Of a stretch of 64,000 bases of DNA, positions 53,028-63,223 are shown piece after piece. The stretch is from assembly GCF_023910625.1 (NCBI RefSeq), contig NZ_JAAVVW010000003.1, forward strand, positions 2,046,001 to 2,110,000, read 5' to 3'. A program made the translations under genes and the position numbers. Position 1 is the first letter of the stretch, and each line of letters begins with the position of its first letter. The notes beneath the pieces are model-generated. The model was not told where the DNA came from. It did no database searches and saw only the letters and a program-made list of their open reading frames with translations. The DNA comes from Limnohabitans sp. (GTDB lineage: Bacteria; Pseudomonadota; Gammaproteobacteria; Burkholderiales; Burkholderiaceae_C).

Positions 53028-55802
53028 TCATCCCATGACCCGTCGCCAGAGCATCAATAGGGCTTCACGCTCCTCAATCGCTTGGTTCATGGGAACATCG
53101 GTGGGCTCTTCGTTCAGGCGGGCATGGTGCTGGATTCGCCTCATTTCCCGATAAGCGTTGGCTGACGACTCACCCATGCCCAAGGGCAGCAAGCCTGCTT
53201 TTTCAGCCCGTTGCAGCAAGGCAATGTTGCCCACGTTGTCAGCCAGCTCTGGGTGGGCGGCGGTATGCAGCAACACCAGGTATTGGACTGCAAATTCGGC
53301 ATCCACCATGCCGCCCGGGCTGTGTTTCACATCAAAACGATTGGTCTTGACCGGGTGACCCTGTCGCACGCGCTCGCGCATGGCCACGATTTCGGCTTTG
53401 AGGCTGACCGCGTCGCGCGGGGCGCTGATGACGGCGTGGCGCACGGCGTCAAAGCGGGGGGCCAGGCTGGGCCAGCCCATGACAAAACGGGCGCGCGTCA
53501 TGGCCTGGTGCTCCCAGGTCCAAGCGGTGTTGCTGCCGCGTTGTTGCTGGTAGTCGGCATAGGCTTCAAAGCGGGTGACCAGCAGACCCGAGTTGCCGTT
53601 GGGGCGCAGGGCGGTATCGATTTCGTACACATCACCTTCGGCGGTTTTGACCGTCATCCAGTTGATCATTTTGCGCACGTAGCTGGCATAGATTTCCTGG
53701 GCGCGTTCATCTTCGTCGTCATACACAAACACGATGTCCAGGTCGCTGCCATAGCCCAATTCTTTGCCACCCAATTTGCCGTAGCCGATGATGGCCATCG
53801 CTGGTTCGTCGCGGTGGCGGTTTTTCAGGCGGTCCCAGCACCAGCGGGCCGTCACGCGCAACACCGCATCCGCCAGGGCGCTCAGGTCGTCGGCCACTTG
53901 CTCCACCGTGAGCACGCCTTCCACATCGCGGGCCAAGGTTCGGAACTGCTCGGCGTGGTGGGCGCGACGCAGCAGGTTCATCAGGCTTTCTTCGTCGTCT
54001 TCGCCCGTGCGCTGCAGGGCGGCCCGCCGCGCTTGGAGCTCCGCTTCAAACTCGGCAGCGTCAAAGCGGGTGTCAAACAAGTTGCCCCCGGCCAGCTCGT
54101 CGATCACGCCCGGATGCTGCAACAAATACCGTGCAGGCCACTTGGCCGCGCCAAGCAAACGCAACAGGCGTTCGTAAACCGAAGGACGCTCCAGCATCAG
54201 GGCCAAGTAACTTTCGCGGCGCAGCAAGGGCTCGATCCAGTCGGCCATGCGCAGCACGGCCACTTCGCTGATGCGGCCTTCGCCCAGCCACTGGGCGGTG
54301 CGCTGGAGCAAACGCATCAGCCGCCCACGCGCGTCATCGCGCAAGGCCAGCACGCGCGGGTTGTCAACCCACTGGGCCAGTCGAACGCGCACCGGGCCTA
54401 TGAAATCGCTGAGCACCGACTCCAACTCGGCGTGTTCGCGGCCATGGCCGCTCTTGCCATTTTTGCCGTTGCAGGTTTTGCAATCTCGGTCGCCGCCGAG
54501 CAAGGTGTCGAACTCCTGCGCCACGACTTCACGGTGCGCGTCCAGCGCGCTCAAGAAGCTGCACGTGCTGGCATGCCCCAGCGTCTGCGCGATCCAGGCC
54601 AAATCATCGTCGCGGGTGGGCAGCACATGGGTTTGCTGGTCGTCCAGGTACTGGATGCGGTGCTCTACCTGACGCAAGAACACATAGGCCGCGCTCAGGG
54701 CGTCGGCGGTGGCCTGCGGCATGAGGCCGGCTTTGGCCACGCGCTGCAAGGCGTCCAGGGTGGGGCGGGTGCGCAATTCAGGAAACTGCCCACCGCGCAC
54801 CACTTGGAGCAATTGCACCGTGAACTCGATCTCGCGGATGCCCCCGCGTGACAGCTTCACATCGTTGGCACGTTCCGGATGGCCTGCGCTGCGCTTGGCA
54901 GCATGGTCGCGGATTTGCTGGTGCAGCGTGCGCAGCGACTCGAACACGTTGTAATCGAGGTAACGGCGAAACACAAAGGGCAGCACCACCGCCCGCAGCG
55001 CCTGGGCCGAACCATTGAGCATGGCCGTGCGGGGCGCGACCACGCGGCTTTTCATCCAGGCAAAACGTTCCCATTCGCGCCCCTGCACCAGCAAATACTC
55101 TTCCAACGCGCCCAGCGAGACCACGCTGGGCCCCGAGTTGCCGTTGGGGCGCAGCGCCAAATCGACCCGGAACACAAAGCCGTGTTCGGTGGTGTCACCC
55201 ATCAGCGCGTACATGCGCTTGACGGCGCGGGTGAAGTACTCCTGACACGACACTTTGTTGCGGCCTTCGCTGTTGCCCAGCGTCTCGCCGTCTTCGTCAT
55301 AGACATAAATCAAATCGATGTCGCTCGACACGTTCAGCTCGCGCGCACCCAGCTTGCCCATGCCCACGATCCACATCTCAGCGCGCTGGCCGCTGGCTTG
55401 GGTGGGTGCGCCATGCAAAGCATCCAGATCGGCCATGACTTGCTGCCAGGCAATGTCGAGTGTGACTTCGGCCAGCCAGGTCATGCTTTGGGTCACCTGG
55501 TCAAGGGCCAGCCGACCCGAGCAGTCGAGGTGTGCCAGGCGCTCCAGGGTAAGTTGGCGCAAGACCCTCAGCGCCGCACTGGTGTTCAAATGGGCCGCTG
55601 TCAGGGCTTGAAATGCCAGATGCAGGGTCTCACGGGTCGGTATTCCTGGGGCCATCAATGGCAAAAAATCAGCATAACGGCGGTGCAAACGCTGAACAAA
55701 GCGGGCATACAGGTGCACAGCGGTGTCGCCCACAGCCGGGGCGTCAAGCACTTGCGGGGGCTTTGCAGGGGCTGAGCTTTGCATCGATCGACTGCGGGTC
55801 AT
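53028..55802 (-). CDS. glnE: Glutamine synthetase adenylyltransferase/deadenylase GlnE
   Basis: About 924 residues from ATG 55802. Two nucleotidyltransferase domains are visible: the first with MWIVGMGKLGARELNVSSDIDLIYVYDEDG (deadenylylase) and the second with MAIIGYGKLGGKELGYGSDLDIVFVYDDED (adenylyltransferase), each followed by a helical GlnD-like appended domain. It controls glutamine synthetase in response to PII and glutamine. A longer upstream reading would overlap the divergent yhdP gene and lacks conservation; ATG 55784 is another possible start. Confidence 0.94.
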   Translation of the reverse strand: MTRSRSMQSSAPAKPPQVLDAPAVGDTAVHLYARFVQRLHRRYADFLPLMAPGIPTRETLHLAFQALTAAHLNTSAALRVLRQLTLERLAHLDCSGRLALDQVTQSMTWLAEVTLDIAWQQVMADLDALHGAPTQASGQRAEMWIVGMGKLGARELNVSSDIDLIYVYDEDGETLGNSEGRNKVSCQEYFTRAVKRMYALMGDTTEHGFVFRVDLALRPNGNSGPSVVSLGALEEYLLVQGREWERFAWMKSRVVAPRTAMLNGSAQALRAVVLPFVFRRYLDYNVFESLRTLHQQIRDHAAKRSAGHPERANDVKLSRGGIREIEFTVQLLQVVRGGQFPELRTRPTLDALQRVAKAGLMPQATADALSAAYVFLRQVEHRIQYLDDQQTHVLPTRDDDLAWIAQTLGHASTCSFLSALDAHREVVAQEFDTLLGGDRDCKTCNGKNGKSGHGREHAELESVLSDFIGPVRVRLAQWVDNPRVLALRDDARGRLMRLLQRTAQWLGEGRISEVAVLRMADWIEPLLRRESYLALMLERPSVYERLLRLLGAAKWPARYLLQHPGVIDELAGGNLFDTRFDAAEFEAELQARRAALQRTGEDDEESLMNLLRRAHHAEQFRTLARDVEGVLTVEQVADDLSALADAVLRVTARWCWDRLKNRHRDEPAMAIIGYGKLGGKELGYGSDLDIVFVYDDEDERAQEIYASYVRKMINWMTVKTAEGDVYEIDTALRPNGNSGLLVTRFEAYADYQQQRGSNTAWTWEHQAMTRARFVMGWPSLAPRFDAVRHAVISAPRDAVSLKAEIVAMRERVRQGHPVKTNRFDVKHSPGGMVDAEFAVQYLVLLHTAAHPELADNVGNIALLQRAEKAGLLPLGMGESSANAYREMRRIQHHARLNEEPTDVPMNQAIEEREALLMLWRRVMG

Positions 55803-55827
55803 AATTCCTGCTGACTTTCTCATTTGT

Positions 55828-58800
55828 ATGTTTGTGCCACATCCACCCGATTTACCCTCCAGCAAACCCCGTCTGCAGCAGTGGCTGGACAGACTGGTTT
55901 GGCTGTTTGCATGGGGGTTGCTGATCGCCGGTCTGATGCTGGCTTTGGCTTGGGCAAGCTTGCATTTTTGGATTGTGCCGCGAATCGATGAGTTTCGCCC
56001 CGGGCTCGAACGCCTTGCCCGGCAATCATTGGGTGTACCCGTGCGCATTGGCAGTTTGTCTGCTCAAAGTACCGGATGGGTGCCCTCTTTTGAATTGCGT
56101 GACATTGAATTGCTCGACGAACAGGGTCGCTCGGGTTTGCGTTTGCCCAAGGTGCTCATCGCCTTGAGCCTGCAATCGGCCATGGGTTTGAAACTGGACC
56201 AATTGGTGCTGGACGCCCCCGAATTGGCGGTCCGGCAAACCGCTGAAGGCCATTGGCAAGTGGCGGGCATGGATTGGGGATCGACACTGCAAGGTGACAC
56301 CGCAGCTGCCGATTGGCTGTTTTCTCAACGCGAAATCATCGTTCGCGGCGGGGTGCTGCGCTGGCATGCCTCCCCATCGCTCGATCAGGGGGACGAACCA
56401 TCCAAGGCGCTGCAATTGCAGGACGTGGACTTGGTGATCCGCAACTCTGCACGAAAGCACAGCGTGCGCCTGGATGCCACGCCACCGGTTGGCTGGGGTG
56501 AGCGCTTTGTCCTGATGGGCCAATTCAGGCGCAAACTTTTGTCCACCCACGCTGGCCGCCATGCGGACTGGTCGGGACAAGCTTATGCCTTCTTCCCGCA
56601 GGCCGATTTGGCCCAATTGCGCGCAGCCGCACCCACGCAATGGACACGCACATGGGGTCCTGTCCAGGGCGAAGGCGTTCTTCGACTTTGGGCCGATGTT
56701 GACCAAGGACAATGGCGCGGCGCTGTGGCCGACCTGAGTCTGGTCGGCTTTCGCGCGCGCCTGAATGAGCAAGAATTGCCGCTGGCTTTTGAACGGCTGT
56801 CAGGGCGGGTGGGGGTTCAAATCCATGAAGACGGGTTTTTGGCCAGCACGCAAGGTCTGTCCTTCGTCAACGACGAGGGGCTGCACTGGCCCGGTGGCAA
56901 CGTGTCTCTGGACTACACCCGGGCCGTGGGCTCCCGGCCCGCACGGGGTGTTTTACAGGCAGACCAACTGGACTTGCACGCCTTGCGCGAGCTGACATTG
57001 CGCTTGCCGCAAGCCGCTGCCGTTCACCCCGCTTTGCAGACGCGCGACATTGCCGGGCTGGTGCGCCACTTGCACCTGCGCTGGCAAGGCGATTGGCCAC
57101 AGCCCGAAACCTACGAGGCCAAAGCCAGCATTCAGGGGCTGCGTTGGCAACCCGATGCTGCGGACCCGACCCCAGCCACCGGCAAGCCGAGAGCCCATTG
57201 GCCCGGTTTTCGCGGTGCCGATGTGAATCTGAACTGGCGTCACGATGGCGGACAGATCGGGGTGCAAATGAGCCACGACAGCGCACTGTGGCTGCCGGGC
57301 ATCTTGTCACCCGCAGAAGTGCCGATTCAAAGCCTGCAGGCAAATGTCCGCTGGGAACGCTTGACAAACGCACAGGGCGGCGGTTGGCGGGTCCCCCAAT
57401 GGGATCTCAAAATGACCAATGCCGACCTGCGTGGAGAATGGCGCGGGCATTGGCAAAGTCTGACCGAAGGACCAGGCAAACTGTCGCTGGACGGAACCCT
57501 GGAAAAAGCCGACGCGGCTGCGGTCTATCGGTATTTGCCCCTTGGCCTGCCTGCTTCGGTTCGGGATTACTTGCGGGATGCGCTGGTCAAAGGCAGCTAC
57601 AACAATGTGAGCGTCAAAATCAAGGGTGATTTGGCGAAATTGCCTTTTGCCAACCCCCAGGATGGTGAGTTTCGCTTTTCGGGTAGCGTCAAAGACATCC
57701 TCTTTGACATGGTGCCAGCGTCCATCCTGCCAGCAGGCAGCCCAAGTTGGCCTCGTTTGCACGGGCTGCAAGGCCAACTGACTTTTGATCGTTTGGGCTT
57801 GCGACTCAAGGACATCAGCACCCGCGCTGGGGAAGGCGCCAACGCCGTGGTGCTGACCTCGCCCATGTTGGAAATCGCCGACATGACCCACCAGCCTCTG
57901 CTGCGGGTGCGCGCAGAAAGCCAAAGCAAATCCCCCGACGTCCTGCGGCTGATTCAGCAATCAGCCCTGAGCCCCTTGCTGTCCAATGCGCTGCAAGGAG
58001 CGCAAGTGCGAGGCGACATGCAAACACGCTTTGAATTGCGTTTGCCTTTGCTCAACCTGGCGCAATCCAGGGTGCACGGTCAGGTGGTGTTCAACAACAA
58101 CGATTTGCGCCTGCTCCCCGACACGCCTTGGCTGGAAAAACTGCAAGGCCAACTGCAGTTTCATGAGGCGGGGTTTGTCGTGCAGCGAATGCGGGCCCAA
58201 CTGTGGGGCGGGCCCGTTGTCATCGAAGGGGGCATGCGACCTTCCAAAACAGCACCTGCGCCCACCGTCGAGTTTCAGGCCCGTGGAAGCGTGAGCGCCG
58301 AGGGCCTGCGAACGGCCAAGGAGTTCTATCCACTGGACTGGTTGGCACAGCATGCTCAAGGCAGCACCACCTACAGCGCGCGCCTGGGGTGGCGAGAAGG
58401 GCAGCCCGACCTGGTCGTGCAAAGCAGTCTCGAAGGCTTGGCCGTGAACATGCCGGCTCCCCTGGGCAAACCTGCCAAAAGCGCCAGCGCGCTGCACATC
58501 CGGATGCGAGCGCGCTCGGACCGTTCCGGGCCGCAAGACCATATTCAAATCAATCTCGCAGACAACACGCGCATCGAATACGTGCGCAGTTTATCGGGCA
58601 AAGTCCCCACGGTTTTGCGTGGGATTTGGGGCGTTGGCATTGCCCCCAACCAGATGCCCGCCTTGCCCGATTCGGGGGTCAGCGCAAATGTGGTCATGGA
58701 TCGCCTGGATGTTGACGAATGGCTGGCCCTGATGCCCGACTCCAAAGCAGTGGGCACAGGCCCGAGCCCACGCCCCACCCCCGGCAATGACACGCCCCCG

Positions 58801-59919
58801 GTCTGGCAAACCTACTTGCCCACACGAATGGGGCTGAAGGCCCAAACCTTGACCTTGAGTGACCGCAGTTTGCACCAGGTGACAGTCGGAGGAACCCGCG
58901 ATGGCACCCTATGGCGCACCAACATTGATGCCAGGGAAATGTCCGGCAATTTGACATACCAGCAGTCTTTGAATGGTCAACCTGGGCTGCTTTTTGCCCG
59001 TTTGAGTCGGCTGAACCTGCCTCCGGCAGAGTTGGCAGAAGTCGAAACCCTGCTTGAAGCGCCGCCGACACAGCTGCCCGCTCTGGACATCGTGGTGGAC
59101 GCTTTGACCTTGCGCGGCATTCAAATGGGCCGGGTCGAAATTGAAGCAATCAACCAGGAAACCTCCAAAACCCGATCCGCCACCGGGTCCGAATGGCAGC
59201 TCAAAAAATTCAACATCCTTTTGCCAGAAGCACAGATGAAAAGCACGGGCCGATGGTCGAGCGTCAATGAGGGCAGCCCCCTTCGCAAAACCGCAATGGA
59301 CTTTGTGCTGGATGTCCAAGATGCGGGCGCCCTGCTGAATCGACTGGGCACGCCCAATGCCTTGCGTGGCGGTGTAGGCCAACTGTCCGGAACCATCCAT
59401 TGGCAAGGCTCGCCCCTGGCCCTGGATTACCCCAGCATGAATGGTCAAATGGAAGTCCGCATGGGTCGCGGTCAATTCCTCAAAGCAGATGCTGGCGCAG
59501 CCAAATTGCTGGGTGTACTGAGTCTGCAAGCGCTGCCACGGCGATTGTTGCTGGATTTCAGGGATGTCTTTGCTGAGGGCTTCGCTTTTGACTCGCTGCG
59601 AGGCGATGTCACGATCAGCAAAGGCATGGCGCAAACACGCAATCTGCAGATCAAGGGCGTGAACGCATTGGTCTTGTTGGAAGGAGAAGCCGGTCTTTCC
59701 CAAGAAACCCAAAACCTGAGGGTCAAAATTTTGCCCCTTGTCGACACAGGCACCACCTCGCTGTTGGCGGGCATGGCCCTGAACCCTGCCGTGGGGCTGA
59801 CCGCATTTGTCGCGCAGTGGCTCCTGAAAAACCCCCTGGCGCGCGCTTCAAGCCAAGAATTCTTGATCGACGGCAACTGGGACAACCCCCGCGTCACGCG
59901 CATCGACAAACGCCCATGA
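55828..59919 (+). CDS. yhdP: YhdP-family AsmA-like envelope protein
   Basis: 1363 residues, a very large protein with one N-terminal membrane helix (LVWLFAWGLLIAGLMLALAWASLHFWIV) and a long periplasmic repeating beta-groove region of the TIGR02099/YhdP type (VPRIDEFRPGLERLARQSLGVPVRIG at the start; VGLTAFVAQWLLKNPLARASSQEFLIDGNWDNP at the end). AsmA-like proteins of this kind carry phospholipids from the inner to the outer membrane. The start is ATG 55828. The stop overlaps the histidine kinase start (ATGA). Starts of yhdP and glnE are only 25 bp apart. Confidence 0.92.
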   Translation: MFVPHPPDLPSSKPRLQQWLDRLVWLFAWGLLIAGLMLALAWASLHFWIVPRIDEFRPGLERLARQSLGVPVRIGSLSAQSTGWVPSFELRDIELLDEQGRSGLRLPKVLIALSLQSAMGLKLDQLVLDAPELAVRQTAEGHWQVAGMDWGSTLQGDTAAADWLFSQREIIVRGGVLRWHASPSLDQGDEPSKALQLQDVDLVIRNSARKHSVRLDATPPVGWGERFVLMGQFRRKLLSTHAGRHADWSGQAYAFFPQADLAQLRAAAPTQWTRTWGPVQGEGVLRLWADVDQGQWRGAVADLSLVGFRARLNEQELPLAFERLSGRVGVQIHEDGFLASTQGLSFVNDEGLHWPGGNVSLDYTRAVGSRPARGVLQADQLDLHALRELTLRLPQAAAVHPALQTRDIAGLVRHLHLRWQGDWPQPETYEAKASIQGLRWQPDAADPTPATGKPRAHWPGFRGADVNLNWRHDGGQIGVQMSHDSALWLPGILSPAEVPIQSLQANVRWERLTNAQGGGWRVPQWDLKMTNADLRGEWRGHWQSLTEGPGKLSLDGTLEKADAAAVYRYLPLGLPASVRDYLRDALVKGSYNNVSVKIKGDLAKLPFANPQDGEFRFSGSVKDILFDMVPASILPAGSPSWPRLHGLQGQLTFDRLGLRLKDISTRAGEGANAVVLTSPMLEIADMTHQPLLRVRAESQSKSPDVLRLIQQSALSPLLSNALQGAQVRGDMQTRFELRLPLLNLAQSRVHGQVVFNNNDLRLLPDTPWLEKLQGQLQFHEAGFVVQRMRAQLWGGPVVIEGGMRPSKTAPAPTVEFQARGSVSAEGLRTAKEFYPLDWLAQHAQGSTTYSARLGWREGQPDLVVQSSLEGLAVNMPAPLGKPAKSASALHIRMRARSDRSGPQDHIQINLADNTRIEYVRSLSGKVPTVLRGIWGVGIAPNQMPALPDSGVSANVVMDRLDVDEWLALMPDSKAVGTGPSPRPTPGNDTPPVWQTYLPTRMGLKAQTLTLSDRSLHQVTVGGTRDGTLWRTNIDAREMSGNLTYQQSLNGQPGLLFARLSRLNLPPAELAEVETLLEAPPTQLPALDIVVDALTLRGIQMGRVEIEAINQETSKTRSATGSEWQLKKFNILLPEAQMKSTGRWSSVNEGSPLRKTAMDFVLDVQDAGALLNRLGTPNALRGGVGQLSGTIHWQGSPLALDYPSMNGQMEVRMGRGQFLKADAGAAKLLGVLSLQALPRRLLLDFRDVFAEGFAFDSLRGDVTISKGMAQTRNLQIKGVNALVLLEGEAGLSQETQNLRVKILPLVDTGTTSLLAGMALNPAVGLTAFVAQWLLKNPLARASSQEFLIDGNWDNPRVTRIDKRP

Positions 59920-62003
59920 CATCCAACGCATTGACGCCCCGGCTGCAAGCTCTGCAACAACGCGCCACCGCCTGGTGGCACACTTTTGAAGAGACTTTGC
60001 CCGGCGGGCGTGGCAGGGGCTCTTTGTGGCTTGCCCTGATCGCCCTGGTGTTGGCGTTGTTGATCGTCCTGGTCTGGTTGGCAGGGCGTTACGAAACGAG
60101 TCAATTGCAAGCCAATTTGGATCGCGATACGGCAGACGCCGTGAATGATTTGCGGCGTCAAATGACCCGTCAATCGCAAAGCCTGCAAGGCTTGCAATCG
60201 AACACACCGGCCGATCTTTTCTGGGGCATTGAGGCTCCGGCCCTTTTGCGCGAACACCGGGAATGGCTGCGCCTGGAGTCGCTCGACTACGAGCTGAAAC
60301 TCGAAAACCAGGTAGATACCCCCTTTCGCAAACCGATTTCTGATCGCGCCGTGCGCACCGACTCACTCAACGAAACCGCACAGGCGTGTGCAAAGGCGCG
60401 CCATATCAACGGGCCAAGCTATTCCAGCACCTATTTTTTGCCGCAAAGCGATGGCATCGGTTTTGAGGTTATGAAAATGTGTTTGCCCCAGACACGAGAC
60501 GGTGTTTTGATCGGCTTCACCATCGTGACCTATGGTTTGCAAGAACTGCTCAGTGAGATTCTGGGCAACAGCTTTGGGCAGCGCAACGAACTTTCTTTCA
60601 CCGAACCCGATGGAACACGTCTGGCCATTACGGGCAGTCAAAATCGATCCCTGCGGGTCTTCACTTCTCAACAATTGGTAGACCTGCCAGGCAACACCCT
60701 GGTTTTTCGCATGGACGGGCGACACAGCGAGCCCAATCCATTTGCCAATGTCTTGACCGCCTTGGTCACAGCCATGTCCTTTGCCCTGATCACGGTGATG
60801 ATTTTGCTGGCCAAAGACTCGCGCCGCCGCCTGAAAGCTGAGCGCGACTTGGCCGAAGCCCTGGCTTTTCGCAAAGCCATGGAAGACTCACTGGTCACCG
60901 GCCTTCGGGCGCGCGACCTGGGGGGGCGCATCACCTATGTCAACCCTGCTTTTTGTCAAATGGTCGGCTTTGAAGCCGACATGATCACAGGAAGAAATGC
61001 GCCCATGCCTTATTGGCCACCCGAGATGGTGGACGAGTACAAGCAACGCCAAGCCATTCGGCTGGCAGGCAATGTCCCGCCCCGCGAGGGTTTTGAGTCG
61101 GTGTTCATGCGACAGGACGGCACACGTTTTCCGGTGCTCATCATCGAAGCGCCCTTGATCAGCATGCAAGGCCAACAAACCGGCTGGATGGGTGCCGTGA
61201 TTGACATCAGCGAGCAGCGCCGCATCGAAGAAATCTCACGATCAAGCCAAGAGCGCCTGCAGGCGACCGCTCGCCTGGCCACGGTTGGTGAAATGGCATC
61301 ACTGCTGAGCCACGAGCTGAACCAGCCTCTGGCCGCCATTTCGAGTTATGCGAACGGCTCGCTCAACCTGCTCAAAGACCCGCAAGCCAAAGCCAAAACC
61401 CTGGATGATGTGCACATGGCACTGCGACGCATTGCCGAGCAAGCCGAACGGGCCGGGCGCGTGATCAACAGCGTGCACGATTTCGTGCGCCGCCGGGATC
61501 AGGCGCGCGAACCCTTGACGCCACGTGCACTGTTCGATGCCGTGGCCCCATTGGTCCAACTGCAAGCACGCAAATTGCAAGTGATTGTTCAGACACAGAT
61601 CGACCCACATCTGCCGGAGGTGATCTGTGACCGCACCATGGTCGAGCAGGTTTTATTGAACCTGGCACGCAACGGCATGCAAGCCATGGACAAACCAGGA
61701 TGCAGCGATCGGAGGCTGCTGATCAAAGCCCGCCGCGCTGCGTGCAATGCCGATCAAGCCTGGGTAGAGTTTTCTGTGACCGATGTCGGTGAAGGCATCA
61801 GCGAATCGGTGTCACAGCAACTGTTCACGCCTTTTTTCACCACCAAAAGCGAAGGCATGGGGCTGGGTTTGAGCCTGTGCCGGACCGTGGTGGAACAACA
61901 CGGCGGCCATCTGAAGTTTGAAGCGCTGATGCCCAAAGGCACCGTTTTCCGCTTTACCTTGCCCGCCAAGACACCCCTCATTTTGGATAAGATCCACACA
62001 TGA
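59916..62003 (+). CDS. Membrane PAS-domain sensor histidine kinase
   Basis: 695 residues. Two membrane helices (about 37-57 and about 290-310) flank a periplasmic sensor region; a PAS domain follows (GGRITYVNPAFCQMVGFEADMITG), then the dimerisation domain with phospho-histidine H466 (LLSHELNQPLAAIS) and the ATP-binding domain (LNLARNGMQAM, GEGISESVSQQLFTPFFTTKSEGMGLGLSL). The type is that of FixL/DctB kinases. The start overlaps yhdP by ATGA and the end overlaps the response regulator gene. The signal is unknown. Confidence 0.92.
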   Translation: MTSNALTPRLQALQQRATAWWHTFEETLPGGRGRGSLWLALIALVLALLIVLVWLAGRYETSQLQANLDRDTADAVNDLRRQMTRQSQSLQGLQSNTPADLFWGIEAPALLREHREWLRLESLDYELKLENQVDTPFRKPISDRAVRTDSLNETAQACAKARHINGPSYSSTYFLPQSDGIGFEVMKMCLPQTRDGVLIGFTIVTYGLQELLSEILGNSFGQRNELSFTEPDGTRLAITGSQNRSLRVFTSQQLVDLPGNTLVFRMDGRHSEPNPFANVLTALVTAMSFALITVMILLAKDSRRRLKAERDLAEALAFRKAMEDSLVTGLRARDLGGRITYVNPAFCQMVGFEADMITGRNAPMPYWPPEMVDEYKQRQAIRLAGNVPPREGFESVFMRQDGTRFPVLIIEAPLISMQGQQTGWMGAVIDISEQRRIEEISRSSQERLQATARLATVGEMASLLSHELNQPLAAISSYANGSLNLLKDPQAKAKTLDDVHMALRRIAEQAERAGRVINSVHDFVRRRDQAREPLTPRALFDAVAPLVQLQARKLQVIVQTQIDPHLPEVICDRTMVEQVLLNLARNGMQAMDKPGCSDRRLLIKARRAACNADQAWVEFSVTDVGEGISESVSQQLFTPFFTTKSEGMGLGLSLCRTVVEQHGGHLKFEALMPKGTVFRFTLPAKTPLILDKIHT

Positions 62004-62665
62004 ATTTCACCGACACGCCCACCGTTTTCATTGTGGACGACGATGCCAGCGTTCGCGAAGGCATGGCTTGGCTTTTGCGCACCCGACGTTTGTTCAGCGA
62101 GTCGTTTGAAAGTGCCGAGTCTTTCCTGAAGATGCTGGAAAACAATTTTCAGATCATCGGTAGCGCCCCCCCGGCTGAATACACCGGGCCCCGGCATGCC
62201 GCCTGCATTTTGCTGGACGTGCGGATGCCTTCGATGAGTGGTTTGGCGCTTTTTGAACATCTGCTGAACAAAGGCTACGCCCATGCTTGGCCCGTGATTT
62301 TCCTGACCGGTCATGCCGACGTGCCCACCGCTGTAGACAGCGTCAAGCGGGGCGCATTTGACTTCTGTGAAAAACCCTTCTCGGACAACGCCCTGGTCGA
62401 TCGGGTGGAGCAGGCGCTGATTTTGTCGCATGAACGTTTGAACGCCCGAACTGAGCAGCAGCGCTTGCAGTCGCAGCTTATGGAGCTGACCGATCGAGAG
62501 CGCGCTGTCATGCATCTGGTGGTGGAGGGCATACCCAACAAGCTGATTGCGGACCAACTTGACATCAGCGTGCGCACGGTTGAGGTGCACCGTGCGCGCG
62601 TGTTTTACAAAATGGACGTGAAATCGGCAGTGGAACTGGCCAATCTGATGAGGGCATTGTCGTGA
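62000..62665 (+). CDS. FixJ/NarL-type response regulator
   Basis: 221 residues. The receiver domain has VFIVDDDASVREG (acidic pocket), phospho-acceptor D73 (ILLDVRMPSMSG) and the lysine in CEKPFSD; the C-terminal LuxR-type HTH is LTDREREAVMHLVVEG-like (LTDRERAVMHLVVEG ... VRTVEVHRARVF). D73 lies about 20 residues later than usual because of an insertion around residues 41-62 (ENNFQIIGSAPPAEYTGPRHA). It is coupled to the kinase gene by a 4-bp overlap. Confidence 0.92.
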   Translation: MNFTDTPTVFIVDDDASVREGMAWLLRTRRLFSESFESAESFLKMLENNFQIIGSAPPAEYTGPRHAACILLDVRMPSMSGLALFEHLLNKGYAHAWPVIFLTGHADVPTAVDSVKRGAFDFCEKPFSDNALVDRVEQALILSHERLNARTEQQRLQSQLMELTDRERAVMHLVVEGIPNKLIADQLDISVRTVEVHRARVFYKMDVKSAVELANLMRALS

Positions 62666-63213
62666 TCCCGCGTCACGCCGCGCATCCCGGCTCGGCCTCA
62701 GCACAGCCTCAACCCCATCGGCGCGCCATGCTGATGGCTTTGGGCGTCGGCCTGACTGGGCTTTTGACAGCCTGCGCTGCCCCACCTGTGGCGCGCCCGG
62801 TCAGCCCACTTAACCGACCTGTCGGCCCTTACAACACAGTGCGCAATGACCTGGCCTTGTTTGCTTTGTCTTTGCTCGACACACCTTACCGATGGGGCGG
62901 GCGGGGTCCGGCGACCGGATTTGATTGTTCTGGCCTGGTGGCCCACGTTTACCGGGAAGGTGGTGGTATCTCTGTCCAAGGCACCGCCGCCGAGCTGGGA
63001 CGCAAATCAAGGCCCATTACGCGATCCGCCTTGTTGCCCGGAGATCTGGTTTTTTTCAATACCCTTGGGGCACGCCACTCGCACGTGGGGGTTTATGTGG
63101 GTGATGGGCGCTTTGTTCACGCCAGCAATCCCCGCACGGGCGTGCGCGTGGATCACCTGAATCATCGCTATTACGCCCAACGCTTTGAAGGGGCACACAC
63201 TTTGCTGGACTGA
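62662..63213 (+). CDS. NlpC/P60 (C40) cell-wall hydrolase, lipoprotein
   Basis: 183 residues from GTG 62662, which overlaps the response regulator stop. A signal with lipobox (LLTAC) precedes the NlpC/P60 domain: YRWGGRGPATGFDCSGLV with catalytic C89, RHSHVGVYVGDGRFVHA with the catalytic H141. It probably cleaves peptide crosslinks of peptidoglycan (gamma-D-Glu-diaminopimelate endopeptidase). Coupling with the two-component genes suggests coordinated envelope control. Confidence 0.9.
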   Translation: MIPRHAAHPGSASAQPQPHRRAMLMALGVGLTGLLTACAAPPVARPVSPLNRPVGPYNTVRNDLALFALSLLDTPYRWGGRGPATGFDCSGLVAHVYREGGGISVQGTAAELGRKSRPITRSALLPGDLVFFNTLGARHSHVGVYVGDGRFVHASNPRTGVRVDHLNHRYYAQRFEGAHTLLD

Positions 63214-63223
63214 AGGCCTGTGC

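Noticed and set aside
53211-54851. A 546-codon open frame antisense to glnE
   Set aside because: GlnE is full length with both catalytic motifs; the antisense frame is composition-driven.
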